A stretch of DNA of 64,000 bases from contig OX246746.1 in the NCBI GenBank assembly GCA_945910005.1, positions 32,139,624 through 32,203,623 of the forward strand. The letters run 5' to 3'. The notes below the pieces were generated by a model. That model had not been told where the DNA came from and did not search any database. It was given only the letters and a program-made list of their open reading frames with translations. The DNA is from Isoperla grammatica. Its lineage: Eukaryota > Arthropoda > Insecta > Plecoptera > Perlodidae. A program made the position numbers and the translations under genes. Positions 1 to 10,223 of this stretch are shown one piece after another; the first letter of the stretch is position 1, and each line of letters begins with the position of its first letter.

Positions 1-198
1 ACTTTAGTGAGCGTTCTCTCCACCAGAGCGCTCTAGCCGTCGCAGGGGATGGAATTGAGTAGGATGTTCAAACGCGTGAGCCGATATCAGACGCTGACGA
101 AATAAATTGAACTATAATACATTATAATAAGGCCAGTTTGAGCTATTTAAGTTTGCAAGTTAAAAAGAGTATTATTGCTGTTTTCTTCTTCGTCCTAC

Positions 199-421
199 CT
201 TCTGATTGATAACGACGTAGTTGTGATAATCTTTCTTTTTCTTAACTTTCTTCCACTCGGCTCCAAAGCTCTGGAATCTCGCGTCTCCAAAGCGTTCCAG
301 GTTACCCCAGTCTTTGTCCCTCCGGCGATAGGCGTAGTACCGGTAGATTACGATGGTCATGGCCACAACTAGAGCAAGCCCCGTTCCGGCCGCAGCTCCC
401 AGGACGGCAGAAGACACCATT
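199..421 (-). CDS. Candidate coding exon of a single-pass membrane protein
   Basis: The minus strand holds a 74-codon open exon. A pyrimidine-rich tract ending in ACAG lies immediately upstream at 422-425, leaving one base before an ATG at 420-418. The frame ends in AAG followed by a GTAGGA donor at 198-193, so the donor is phase 0. The peptide begins with a small- and aliphatic-residue hydrophobic stretch (about residues 4-26), then a basic stop-transfer run (YRYYAYRRRDK), then a polar tail with a lysine cluster (KKVKKKK). That suggests one membrane helix with a cytosolic juxtamembrane tail. The exon is GC-rich next to AT-rich flanks, unlike the surrounding repeats. I do not recognise the family. 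The layout recalls N-termini of synaptotagmin-like or receptor-type proteins, but that is resemblance only. The next exon should lie beyond the left edge. The frame could also read on past the donor to a stop at 172, as an unspliced 82-residue protein. Confidence 0.5.
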
Positions 422-425
422 CTGT

Positions 426-815
426 AACCATAGAGAGAGAACTATATACACTATTCCTTATCAGAAATGTTAAATAAAGCACAATAATTCGAATGCTTCT
501 CAGCACTCTTCAACTGGTTGTCAATCTAGAAAACCGAATTCACAACCAGCTGGAACCAACCCACAGCCAAACCGACCATACCGGAATAAGCTCCCTAAAA
601 GCAGACATTACAAGGCAGTGGAACAAAAACCAACAATCCTACCAACCCATCAAAATATTGTCAGTCTCTAGCTCTTAGTTCCCCTCGTACGGACACCTAC
701 TCTGCAATGATCAACGGGAGTGCTCGTGCAGTATAGTGGACAAGTCAAGTTGTTTTTATCCGAATTTGATTTGCAATGTAAGCGCACATGCACTAAATAC
801 ATCCAACATGACATG
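426..815. other. Flank and intronic-type DNA, no gene seen
   Basis: The part next to the exon at 199-421 would be its upstream intron on the minus strand. A 61-codon open frame at 493-678 on the plus strand has low-complexity composition and no recognisable motif. No repeat family was recognised before the satellite begins. Confidence 0.4.
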
Positions 816-1625
816 TACATTGAACATCCTCGCGTACTCGGCACCTCCACCAAATACTGCCAACATCATTTACATTAAACATCCTCGCGTACTCGGCACC
901 TCCACCAAATACTGCCAACATCACTTACATTGAACATCCCCGCGTACTCGGCACCTCCACCAAATACTGCCAACATCACTTACATTGAACATCCTCGCGT
1001 ACTCGGCACCTCCACCAAATACTGCCAACATCACTTACATTGAACATCCTCGCGTACTCGGCACCTCCACCAAATACTGCCAACATCATTTACATTGAAC
1101 ATCCTCGCGTACTCGGCACCTCCACCAAATACTGCCAACATCATTTACATTGAACATCCTCGCGTACTCGGCACCTCCACCAAATACTGCCAACATCACT
1201 AACATTGAACATCCTCGCGTACTCGGCACCTCCACCAATTACTGCCAACATCACTTACATTGAACATCCTCGCGTACTCGGCACCTCCACCAAATACTGC
1301 CAACATCATTTACATTGAACATCCTCGCGTACTCGGCACCTCCACCAAATACTGCCAACATCATTTACATTGAACATCCTCGCGTACTTGGCACCTCCAC
1401 CAAATACTGCCAACATCATTTACATTGGACATCCTCGCGTACTCGGCACCTCCACCAAATACTGCCAACATCATTTACATTGGACATCCTCGCGTACTCG
1501 GCACCTCCACCAAATACTGCCAACATCATTTACATTGGACATCCTCGCGTACTCGGCACCTTCACCAAATACTGCCAATATCACGTACACTAAAGATCTA
1601 CGCGTACTTGGCACTTTCACCAAAC
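816..1625. repeat. Satellite, 55-bp unit, 15 copies
   Basis: The word CGCGTACT recurs at 831, 886, 941, 996 and then every 55 bases to 1601, giving 15 copies with almost no length change. Units differ by single bases, such as CATCATTT versus CATCACTT and TTGAAC versus TTGGAC. The last two units are the most diverged, as expected at an array edge. Because 55 is not a multiple of three, the overlapping open frames at 1315-1645 repeat the same unit in three shifted frames and are not genes. Confidence 0.95.
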
Positions 1626-2282
1626 AAGTATCATTGCTAGAATAACATGTTCTGTATTCAACAGGTTAACGTATTTTTTAATTCCGAATAGGCTTTAGAA
1701 TGGTATAAAGATTTTTGTTCCGTTGCTGATAAGGATAATAGACAATTAATTGTATTAGCCAAACACTGGGGTCACACTGTTTGCGGCTGACTCGTGGATC
1801 TGGTGCGAGAAGTCCGTGACTACGTGAACCGAGTGCGAAAACTGCCTGTAAGATTTAGCTGTTGGTGTTGCAACCTGAATTTAGATTGGAATTGAGTTGA
1901 GAGAGTTCCACAAATGCTGACTCTGAAGTTCATAACAGTTCTTTGTGTGTGTTTTCAAGCTAATCACAAAACACTATGTATGTTTTTAATGTTTTGGGTT
2001 TATTGGTTGAACTTAAGACATTCACGTGTAACTGTATCGCTCTACACGTTGTAGCGGTCTGGTTATAATAGTTATTCCGTTTCAATTAGGCATTGCAGTT
2101 GTTCTATGCAGTATAAGGCAGATTTCCGCGTGAAATAGTGATCAATTACTATAGATAAAATTCAAAGTTACACATCTTTCACAAAAGCTATTTACACGAA
2201 AAATGAATTTCCAAAATAATATGTTAAAACATTAAAATGTGAGTAACTACGGTCTAGTAGGCTCTATTCGTTATAATAATGA
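1626..2282. other. AT-rich spacer, nothing recognised
   Basis: There is no open frame above 60 codons, no tandem repeat and no recognisable RNA gene between the 55-bp satellite and the SINE. Confidence 0.4.
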
Positions 2283-2525
2283 TAATTTTTATTTAAAGCC
2301 TTCTTAGGGACATTCCACTTCCCTTATAGGTGTTACGGTATTTAGAATAGTTGGGTAGAAATGTCCGAGGGCTGTCAGTGTGACTCAATCCCAGCATTCA
2401 ACTTGTGACAGAGAAAAATCTCGGATAAACCTTCAGTCAGGACTGCCGGTGGCCGCTATCGAACCGGCGACCTTTCTAATTAATTAGAGTATTGCGTCTT
2501 ACCTCTGAGCCACCTCTATCGGTTA
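2283..2525 (-). mobile_element. tRNA-derived SINE, copy 1
   Basis: Read on the minus strand, the element begins with a tRNA-like head. An A-box-like GTGGCTCAGAGGTAAGACGC is followed about 35 bases later by a B-box-like GGTTCGATAGC and a GCCACCGGCAGTCC acceptor-side segment. The body then reads CCTGACTGAAGGTTTATCCG and ends near an A/T-rich tail at about 2283. The same head and body occur on the plus strand at 37125-37380. The family is thus RNA polymerase III-type and non-coding. The target duplication is not clear, so the ends are approximate. Confidence 0.7.
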
Positions 2526-3138
2526 AACAGTTCCTTGTACTAATTGTGACTAACATACCTTCCGTATAATATCAATAAAACGGCATTTTTATCGTCGTGT
2601 ATTTTATCGCGAGTCAAATCATCTTGTCCGAAGTGTATTTGTTTGTTGTATGATACTCTGGCTACGTCAAAGCCTGAGGTATAATTTTCCCACACAACAT
2701 GTTTCAATAGGTGTTTACGTACGTTGCAAAGTACAGGACCCGAAAACGGTCTTGTAATTAGTTGATTGACAGCAAAACATTGTTACACACGTGAGTCAAG
2801 ACACTAGACACGCCCACATCTGTACGGAGTGGCTTTCTTCTCTAACGGTATTTTATTGACAGACGTCGTGAACTGGGCGGATACAATTCTTTGTTCTCAG
2901 GATTAAAGTATAGAAAAGTGTTCCCGTAGCGTGTTGCATTTTACAGATCCAAGTTTGGAACACAGCTAGCTGAACTAGGTGAGCAGACTTGGAACAGATT
3001 ATATTGGGTGATACCATGTTCTAAACCACACACAATTTTAAATTGTATTATGATTTTTTTTAATTGTTATTATTTTTAAATTGTAGTTCAAGAATTCTAT
3101 ACGAAATAGAAAGTCCGAGTCTTTAGCTGATGGTACAC
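2526..3138. other. Spacer, nothing recognised
   Basis: This is AT-rich DNA with no open frame or repeat that I could support. Confidence 0.4.
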
Positions 3139-4640
3139 CAGCCCAGTACGTTTTGCTTACAAACAAGGTCGACGCATTTTGACTTTGGAATATGATAAAA
3201 CAACTTTACCTGAGAGGCTGAGTTGTAATTCATGAGGTGCTTAGCTGGCAAAAGGGCCAAACACCATGCCATCTTAGATTTTATATAATTCACATTAATG
3301 GCTATAAAAACCAAAGTGCTTGACCAATTTTAAAAAACTTTAATATTTTATAATGCATTTTTCAATCAAAATGTATTTGTGTAGGACATTTTCAATTTTT
3401 TTTATTAATTTATACATTAAAAAAACATTTTCCTACCTAATGTTTTTAGTTTCGGAATGTTAAGCTTATAAATTTTATGGAAGTGTATTAACTGAAAAAG
3501 TCCTTTATGTAAACGTTTTACATACCTCTATTTAAGAAATTACGCAATCAAATTCAAGCCTGAATCTAGAATACGTCCCGAGATATGAATTTTTGAAGAG
3601 TCGCGCTACGCTCTCTTGCCACGCTCGGCGCTTGTTCACGCCAGGCGCCGAGCGGTGCGCGTGTGGTCTATGTAGTCTTGCCTTCTCAGACTATCTTCTG
3701 ATAGTTTATTTGAATTGAATTATTACATAAGCTTTGGTTAAATTATTTCCAATTCAAGGAATTAACTCACCCCCCCCCCCCCCCTCTACCACTCTATTTA
3801 CTTACCAAGCTCTGAGACAATGCTGGATGCAGCGTGCGATTTGTATTGCGAGTAGACCATCGAAAAGAAAATCATTTCGTTACAATTTTCAGTTATTAAA
3901 AATGTTTTTTAAGGGCTAGCCATAAACGGTAACTGCTTACAATTTCTCACGCTTATGACTAATTAAACAAATTGTGTTTGACAACTTCCAGAAAAAAACT
4001 TTTATTATTTTACAGAGATTGAACAAAGAAACAGATATTTACAATTGACAACAGATTGACGACAAAGATACACTAACAAACAGAGTCAATGTCACTTCCA
4101 ACTTCCATGTTTGACAACTTCCAGAAAAAACTTTTATTATTTTACAGAGATTGAACAGAGAGACAGATATTGACAATTGACAACAAATTGACGACAAAGA
4201 TACACTAACAAACAGAGTCAATGTCAATAGCATTGAAGTCAATGCTAAATATTTAAATTTTAATTTTTTTATCAGTTTGATTAGTCCAGTACAATGCGTC
4301 GCTGATATTATCCATGGGCTAAAATTTCAACACTATTCAGTACAATGGTGATGATATTTGGGTTTTACGTCCTATATTTTTGCAACTTTGGCTAATCGAG
4401 ATGATGAGATGGTAATGTATGAAGATGAAGATGAAAATGCGTCACATATTAGTTTTTACTGCATTAGCATAAAATTATTATATTAGTGAATTTTCTAAAA
4501 CAAAATTGTAATTGTGTATTTTACTATGAACACACACACAGCAGATCACTAATGATGTTAAAGCCCTAGAGCCATATCGATCATTTTACAATGTCTTATC
4601 CAAACGACAATTGCGGTATACATGAAACTATGTCTTGCAC
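3139..4640. repeat. Left inverted arm of the 3.7-kb element
   Basis: The arm runs inward to about the CATTTTACAATG segment near 4583, which pairs with TTGTAAAATGATAG near 5690 on the other arm. It carries a GC-rich palindromic patch at about 3622-3655 (CTCGGCGC...GGCGCCGAG) and a C15 tract at 3770-3784 that the right arm lacks. The arms have therefore diverged since they formed. Confidence 0.75.
3976..4230. repeat. 133-bp tandem duplication inside the left arm
   Basis: A block starting GTTTGACAACTTCCAG at 3976 is repeated at 4109 with a few substitutions, including the following AACTTTTATTATTTTACAG and GACGACAAAGATACACTAAC. The right arm has only one copy (about 5925-6020), so the duplication arose after the arms were formed. 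The minus-strand open frame across it (4039-4242) repeats itself and is an artefact. Confidence 0.85.
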
Positions 4641-4703
4641 ACATTTAATGTATTTACCATTATTGTAAATCAGGTATTAAAGAGATATGCTATTTTTACA
4701 TTG

Positions 4704-5623
4704 TTAAATTTCTTCATTCAATTCATTTATGTAGCTTATTGTATAGAAACTCTGACATTTACAAAATGAACAAGACAGGTTATTCTCACGACAAGCACAA
4801 TTTTTAGTGGCAAATTTTCCACCAGTGCAAGCTTTTTGAAATTCTTCTAGAAGATAATTATTCGACATCAATGCAACCAGTAGTTCGTCTGCTTTCTCAA
4901 AGCCAAATATTATTGTCTAAGAAGACATATCAGAATTAAAATGTTTATCATTCGTACAATAGTAAGCACGCATGATATGGAGATTTATTGAATTGCTAGT
5001 AGGTGGTAAATCGACACTGGCTTAACTGTGGTGATATTTCAAATGTTTTAGTTTATCCATAGTCTTGCATGTTGTGTTACTCTTCAAAACACGAACTAAG
5101 AACTCTTTCATTCTATGTTAAAGAAGCAGTTCTTCCAAAGTTCATTCAATGGGATCTGCTTTACGAGCAGATTTTGACATACTTGCTAGTAAAATCGCAA
5201 CCTGAGTGTGCAGTGCAGGAAGAATATCGTCCATGTTACCCATTGTAGCCAATGTATGAATTAGGATGAACCATGTGGAATCACCAACTCCACCTCTTAC
5301 CCAGAGCTCGTGTAATCCTACATGTTGCATATCTTAAAGTAAGGTAGTAAACCTTATCAGAATAATGTGCTGTAATTCAACATGCCCAACTTTTCAACAT
5401 GGAAAGCGTGAGGTATTATTCGCAAGTAAGTTTCTTCAACGAGTTCAGTATCAAGCTCTGGCATATATTGGTGATGCAATGCAAGTGTCATGCATGGACT
5501 GGCAATGTAATGTTCACTATCAATCAACTGGCTTGGGATAAAGACAATGTTTGTGTCTAGTTTCTCTGCTTCATCTTCAATAAGCGATTTTAAGAGGAAC
5601 TCTAATTTTAATTGAATATCTGA
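4704..5623 (-). pseudogene. Decayed transposon gene, cysteine-rich C-terminal family
   Basis: Pieces of one protein are readable in minus-strand order. Segment 1 (5623-5357) holds an 88-codon open stretch containing HHQYMPELDTELVEETYLR. Segment 2 (5330-5142) holds GLHELWVRGGVGDST and DDILPALHT. Segment 3 (5111-4704) holds EFLVRVLKSNTTCKTMD, DLPPTSNSINLHIMRAYYC and GFEKADELL, then a cysteine-rich end, CACRENNLSCSFCKC. The segments are separated by frameshifts, and segment 3 has two in-frame stops. From memory, the ELWV...LPALHT block, the PPTS...H.mRA block and the C-terminal C-x-C cluster match, in the same order, an unnamed protein family repeated in many invertebrate genomes. Its biochemical role is not known to me. 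No DDE or reverse-transcriptase motif is visible. Its location between inverted arms suggests it is the element's own gene. Confidence 0.6.
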
Positions 5624-5639
5624 TTATCAATGATAAATG

Positions 5640-6833
5640 TGTACGATACAAAGTTTAATTTATACCGCACTCATTGTTTAGCTAATACGTTGTAAAATGA
5701 TAGATATGGCTCTACATTATTAGAGCTATAACATTAGCATTGCTCTGAGGTGTTTGTGTTTTTGCTTTAGAGAAATCACTAATATAATATGCTATTGCAG
5801 TAAAAACTTGTACTGAATTGTATGGTTTAACTTTTTAGTCCATGGATATAAAAGACGCATTGTACTGGGATAATCAAACTGAGGAAAATTTCTAAATTTT
5901 AGTATTAAGCATTGATTTAAAACTTTGTCTTTGTTGTCAATCTCTTAACAATTGTCAATATCTGTTTAAACTTCAACTTGTAAAATAATAAACGTTTTCT
6001 CTGGAAATTGTCAAACGCAATTTGTTTTAATATTCATAATAAGCATGAGAAAATTTAAGCAGTTATCGTTTATGCCTAATCCATAAAAAGTAAAAACCAT
6101 TTTTTATTACTGAAAATTGTAACGATTGATTGCCTTTCGTTGGTTAACTCACAATACAAATCGCACGCTGCATCCAGCATTGTCTCAGAGCTTGGTAAGT
6201 AAATCTAGGGGGTTACAGAATTTCTGAAATTTCAAATAATAGAACCAAAACTAATGCAATAATTCAATTCAAATAAACTATCAGAAGATAGTTTGTGAAG
6301 GAAAGACTACATAGACCACCCGCGCACCGCTCGGCGCCTGGCTTGGGCAAGCGCCGAGCGCGGCAAGAGAGGGCGGCGCGACTCTTCAAAAATTCATATC
6401 TCGGGAAGTAATCTAACTAGAGACTTCAATTTGATTACGTTGTTTTTTAAATAAAGCTATCTTAAACGTTTACATGAAGTACTTTTTCAGTTAATACGCT
6501 TCCATAAAAATCATAAGCTTAACATTCCGAAACTAAAGACATTGGGTAGGAAAATGTTTTTTAAATGTAAAATATAATAACAAAATTTGAAAATTTCCTA
6601 CACAAATACATTTGAATTGAAAAATGCAATTTAAAATACCTAAGTTTTTTAAAATTGGTCAAGCTCTTTGGTTTTTATAGCCGTTAATGTGAATTATATA
6701 AAATCCAAGATGGCGGTGTGTTTGGCCCTTTTGCCAGCTAAGCACCTCATGAATTACAACTAAGGTAATGTTTTTATCATATTCCAAAGTCAAAATTCGT
6801 CGACCGTTTTTGTAAGCAAAACGTCCTGGGCTG
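5640..6833. repeat. Right inverted arm of the 3.7-kb element
   Basis: This is the inverted partner of 3139-4640. It is about 300 bases shorter, because the left arm carries the 133-bp duplication and small insertions. The GC-rich palindrome is retained near 6320-6365. Confidence 0.75.
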
Positions 6834-7985
6834 AAGGACTATGACTATGGTTTGATAAATGTTAACATTATAATCAGTACGGTTGTTATTTGTATTGATT
6901 TTGTTTAGATTTATTAGTCTACATAACACTACTCTACTTATTATAATCTTCAAAATATTTACCACTCAGTCTCTTTAGGGACGATGGTGATGTAAATCAT
7001 TTTTATGTCAGCACTGAAATAATGGACATGACTTCGAACTTGAAGTTTGGAATCGATTGTATCAATCCCTAGAACAACGAATGTCAAACAGGTGTAACAT
7101 TAACAATCCCTATAATGTACGTAAAGAAACAACTTTTCTCGTTAAAAACTAACGGGTATTGCATTTCAAGGAGTTAGTATGTCTAAAACAGACGTCAATA
7201 TGTACCACTAAGGAAGTTGGTCGTGCTTGTACCATGTGGCTGACACATTTTCTCACTCGTGATAACAGACTTATGTCTGAAAACATAGAGTGCACAGGGG
7301 GGGGGGAGGGGGAAGGTCTTTTTCCCATTACACGAACTATAAATTATTAAAACTATAATGAAATGGAAAACCGCTCTAGAATTACGCGTTTGTTTAATTT
7401 TAAGGTGATATTTAGGTAGCGGGATGATTCCCGGATTATCTGGGCAGTGGGCAGTCTGTTTTTTATATTATGTTTTGGCGTCCCAAAGACGTTTTAGAAA
7501 GCACTTAAATGCCCCGAAATTAAGATACACCTGTTTGGAGTCCCGGATTGTATTGCCGTGGTATGGTTAGGGTTACTTTCAAAAGTAAAAATTGTTGTGA
7601 AATTTCAACATGCAGAAAAGTAGCTTAAAGCACTAAATTTGTTTTTGATTTCATTGCATGCATGCATGCTTGCTTGGGAACATTCTAGAGCAATAAAAGG
7701 CGATAAAAGACGAATAAAGAATGCATTAACATTATCGATATCACTGGCGGGAGTCATTAGAAATATTGTCTTGTAAAAGTTGGTACTTTATCTTTTACAG
7801 GTGTAATCTTCTTCTTGGTGATTTATGGATATCTTGATTGTGTCAGTTTGTCATTTACAGTTTTCTTTCACAATTAAGGTATGCGCTATGCTGGCTATTT
7901 CGTCAGCCCATATCGTTGGTAATTTCAATAATAATTATTGCGGTATGGAGGGCATTAATTGCGGCAACTTTGCTGACTGCTCGGT
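6834..7985. other. AT-rich spacer with a short G tract
   Basis: No gene or transposon was recognised. There is a G9 run near 7297-7305 and an alternating TGCATGCATGCATGC patch near 7656-7670. A 63-codon frame at 7159-7350 has no protein-like character. Confidence 0.4.
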
Positions 7986-8690
7986 TTAGGAGGGCGCTGG
8001 TTGAGTGATGTCGTCAGTAGAGCCTGGCCCCACTCTTTTGTGATTGTTACTGGAGGGGGTCGAACCGAGTAGTCTGATTGGTAATTTATGGCTTAGTACA
8101 GCCAGCGTAGGGCAGAGAGGGGGTGACTGGGGTATGACGTAGGAAACTCTAGGTGCGAGGGAACACGTGTGTAATTCGGGGCATTCAATCATGGAACGGA
8201 AGAGGAGGTAGACCTGTGCCAAGGTGGAACGGTGGAAAGAACGATGGGAGACCCAGAGGGAAGGACATGGAGGCCGATCGTGGACCTGGACGACGGAGCC
8301 ATGCCACAACACGGGGTCGGTGTCAGCCACCGAGAAGCCAAGGTATAGGGGCTACTACAGCTGCCCTCTGGATAGGAGAGTTAAGTCCATCAGACCTGGA
8401 ATGCCCATAGACAGATTCGCCATAACTCAGCCACGTAGGATTAATGTGTATTCTAATAAATTGCGGTTCCTCTATTGTTTGAACCAAAGTGTTGTCAATC
8501 TAAGACCTAAACTGCCTGAATTGGTATGTCCCGATCCCTATGATGTGAGAACCACCCCTAGAGCAACGCCCCAGTACATCTACGGGTCCGTCGACTTTGG
8601 AGTCCGTGGGTTCGAGGCCGAGCCGACGGAATTGGATGGATGTCACGGTAGGTTCTCGCTATCTAACAATATCACAAAGTCGTGATTCAG
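7986..8690. other. GC-rich coding-like patch of unknown origin
   Basis: Composition rises sharply here relative to both flanks, and several long overlapping frames are open: plus 8153-8410, plus 8224-8685 (153 codons), minus 7986-8330. The 8224 frame has arginine/tryptophan-rich repeats at its start and a more protein-like second half with QPRRINVYSNKL and PRATPQYIYGSVDFG, ending at a TGA near 8683. The 8153 frame has a glycine/arginine-rich stretch (GRGGRPVPRWNGGKNDGRP) that would suit a nucleic-acid-binding tail. I recognise no family, and cannot tell which strand, if any, is coded. It could be an exon remnant or part of an unidentified transposon. Confidence 0.2.
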
Positions 8691-8955
8691 AATAACGTGG
8701 AGGAGCACTGAGAATAATGCTATTTGAATGCACATGTTTGTATAATGTATAGAATACTACTTTGATTAAGAAAATACGGCTGCATTTTCACTCCGTGGAA
8801 TATGTGAGCTGAGAGAAAAACACCACTAGAATATTATTTTGTTTATATCCAACATAAAGTTAAGTGATTTGCATAGAAGATTCAACATTTGCATATATAT
8901 TGATACATTTTCAAAATAGTAAAAATGTGAGATTTTATAATCTTGGATTTCTACA

Positions 8956-9767
8956 GGACCCCTATTCTGTAATTTCCCGATATGGATCCGTGCCGATTCC
9001 AAAGCGTGTATATTAGTCGTTCCCATAGCGGGTCTAGCGCGAAAATAAAAAAATAGCGATTCTATAGCGTAGTCCGATATGGGTAGGCCGATATGGGACT
9101 GCCGAGCCGAGGACATCACACAGCGATGGAGCTGCCGAAGTTGTAACCAATCAGAAACTCAGCTCTTCCGAGTGCTTCGCAGTTCGCACAAGTCATGTTG
9201 TGATCGTCTTTTGTTTTTGTTTATAACCTCAAAATGCCATCGACCGAAAACGTTGTTCAGCGTTGTTTTAAAACATACTAGGCCTAGCATTCTGCTGCCA
9301 CTATGTGTACATATGAGTAGGGCTAACGCTGTGAAGTTCTAGGCCTAGACATACGACCTTTAGGGGGAGGGGATATTTAGGCCTGGACCTGCATTGAATA
9401 TTAATTTAAATCTAAGTCAGTAAATACGTGTATAGTTTGACATAACCTCAACAAAATAATATTTAATACAGTAAATTATAGAAACGAATTTCAACTTACG
9501 ACGTACAATATTTCTTCGTTAAAATCTACATTGTCTCCTAGTTTTCGCTGAAAACAAAATATGTTAATATACTAAAAACAACGTTTAACACGCATATCGG
9601 CCTAGAAAGAGGTGCCGATTCCGTATCGGGATTTACGCTTCTATTCCGGGTTAAATTTGGCGGTATCGGGCATAAAAAAGTTACATAATCGCTCTCGCCC
9701 GCTTTCGACCCATAGCGGCCCGAATCGGTATCGGGAGTTTCATAAAACAGTTACCGAATAGGGGTCC
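8956..9767. mobile_element. 812-bp TIR element, family M1 copy 1
   Basis: The left end reads GGACCCCTATTCTGTAA and the right end TTACCGAATAGGGGTCC, a 17-base inverted pair with one mismatch. The body contains several diverged inverted echoes of CCGATATGG/CCATATCGG. A second copy lies at 21339-22325 with high similarity throughout, so this is a family and not chance. It encodes no transposase: the open frames in it (8826-9119 minus, 9079-9342 plus) are in non-coding DNA shared between copies. The target duplication is not resolved. Confidence 0.8.
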
Positions 9768-10223
9768 AGGCCAACATTGCATATTCCGCAACCATCCCTC
9801 TAGTCCTGTAACCCAATGTCTTATGTTCCGCTAGTGTATTGATGTATTGACCTACGGTCACTTCATTTGCAAGAGTAGAACCACATGAGCCTCTACGTTC
9901 ACCTACCTTGTGAAACATCCGATTTTGATCCGTAAAATTGCTTAACAATTGTTTTGAATTGTCCCAAAAGAATAAGTCCTGCAAGGGACGAGGGCAGGGC
10001 CAAGTGGGAGGAGAAATATTCAGTGGGGCAGTAGGAGAAAAGTGACAGGGTTTTCTTTCGTCACCTCTTAAGACTAGCAGAGTCACTCTTGGCCTATTGT
10101 AACCCGATTACGTGTATACCTAACTCCATGGAGAGGTATGTGTCCTTCTCTCTTGGTAATTTGCGGTTTATTGATTCTTTTCAGTTTTTAAGCACATCTT
10201 AAGAAACACTTACACAAAACCTT
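9768..10223. other. Unassigned DNA between TIR element and polymerase pseudogene
   Basis: A 111-codon minus-strand frame (10086-9751) runs through this stretch and ends just inside the TIR element. It contains LFFWDNSKQLLSNFTDQNRM and GSTLANEVTVGQYINTLAE, which look protein-like, but I recognise no family. It could be a fragment of another transposon protein. No plus-strand continuation of the polymerase is open here: an in-frame TAA stands 24 bases before its first ATG. Confidence 0.25.

Larger units (their letters stand above)
3139..6833. mobile_element. 3.7-kb transposon with very long inverted arms
   Basis: The termini are mirror images: the left end reads CAGCCCAGTACGTTTTGC and the right end GCAAAACGTCCTGGGCTG. 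The inverted similarity continues inward for more than 1 kb on each side, with small gaps. Shared blocks include the TTTTGCCAGCTAAGCACCTC segment, the ACTATCAGAAGATAGT segment and the gene-poor AT blocks. Between the arms lies a decayed minus-strand gene (4704-5623). No clear target duplication is visible, so the superfamily is not assigned. The arms are far longer than in most cut-and-paste elements, which suggests a foldback type or a composite of two inverted copies. All copies of the gene visible here are broken, so this copy cannot be autonomous. Confidence 0.8.

Noticed and set aside
1315..1645. Three overlapping 71-92-codon plus frames
   Set aside because: They are the same 55-bp satellite unit read in shifted frames.
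9751..10086. Minus-strand 111-codon frame as a Polinton partner gene
   Set aside because: No integrase, ATPase, protease or capsid motif could be recognised, and it ends inside an unrelated TIR element.
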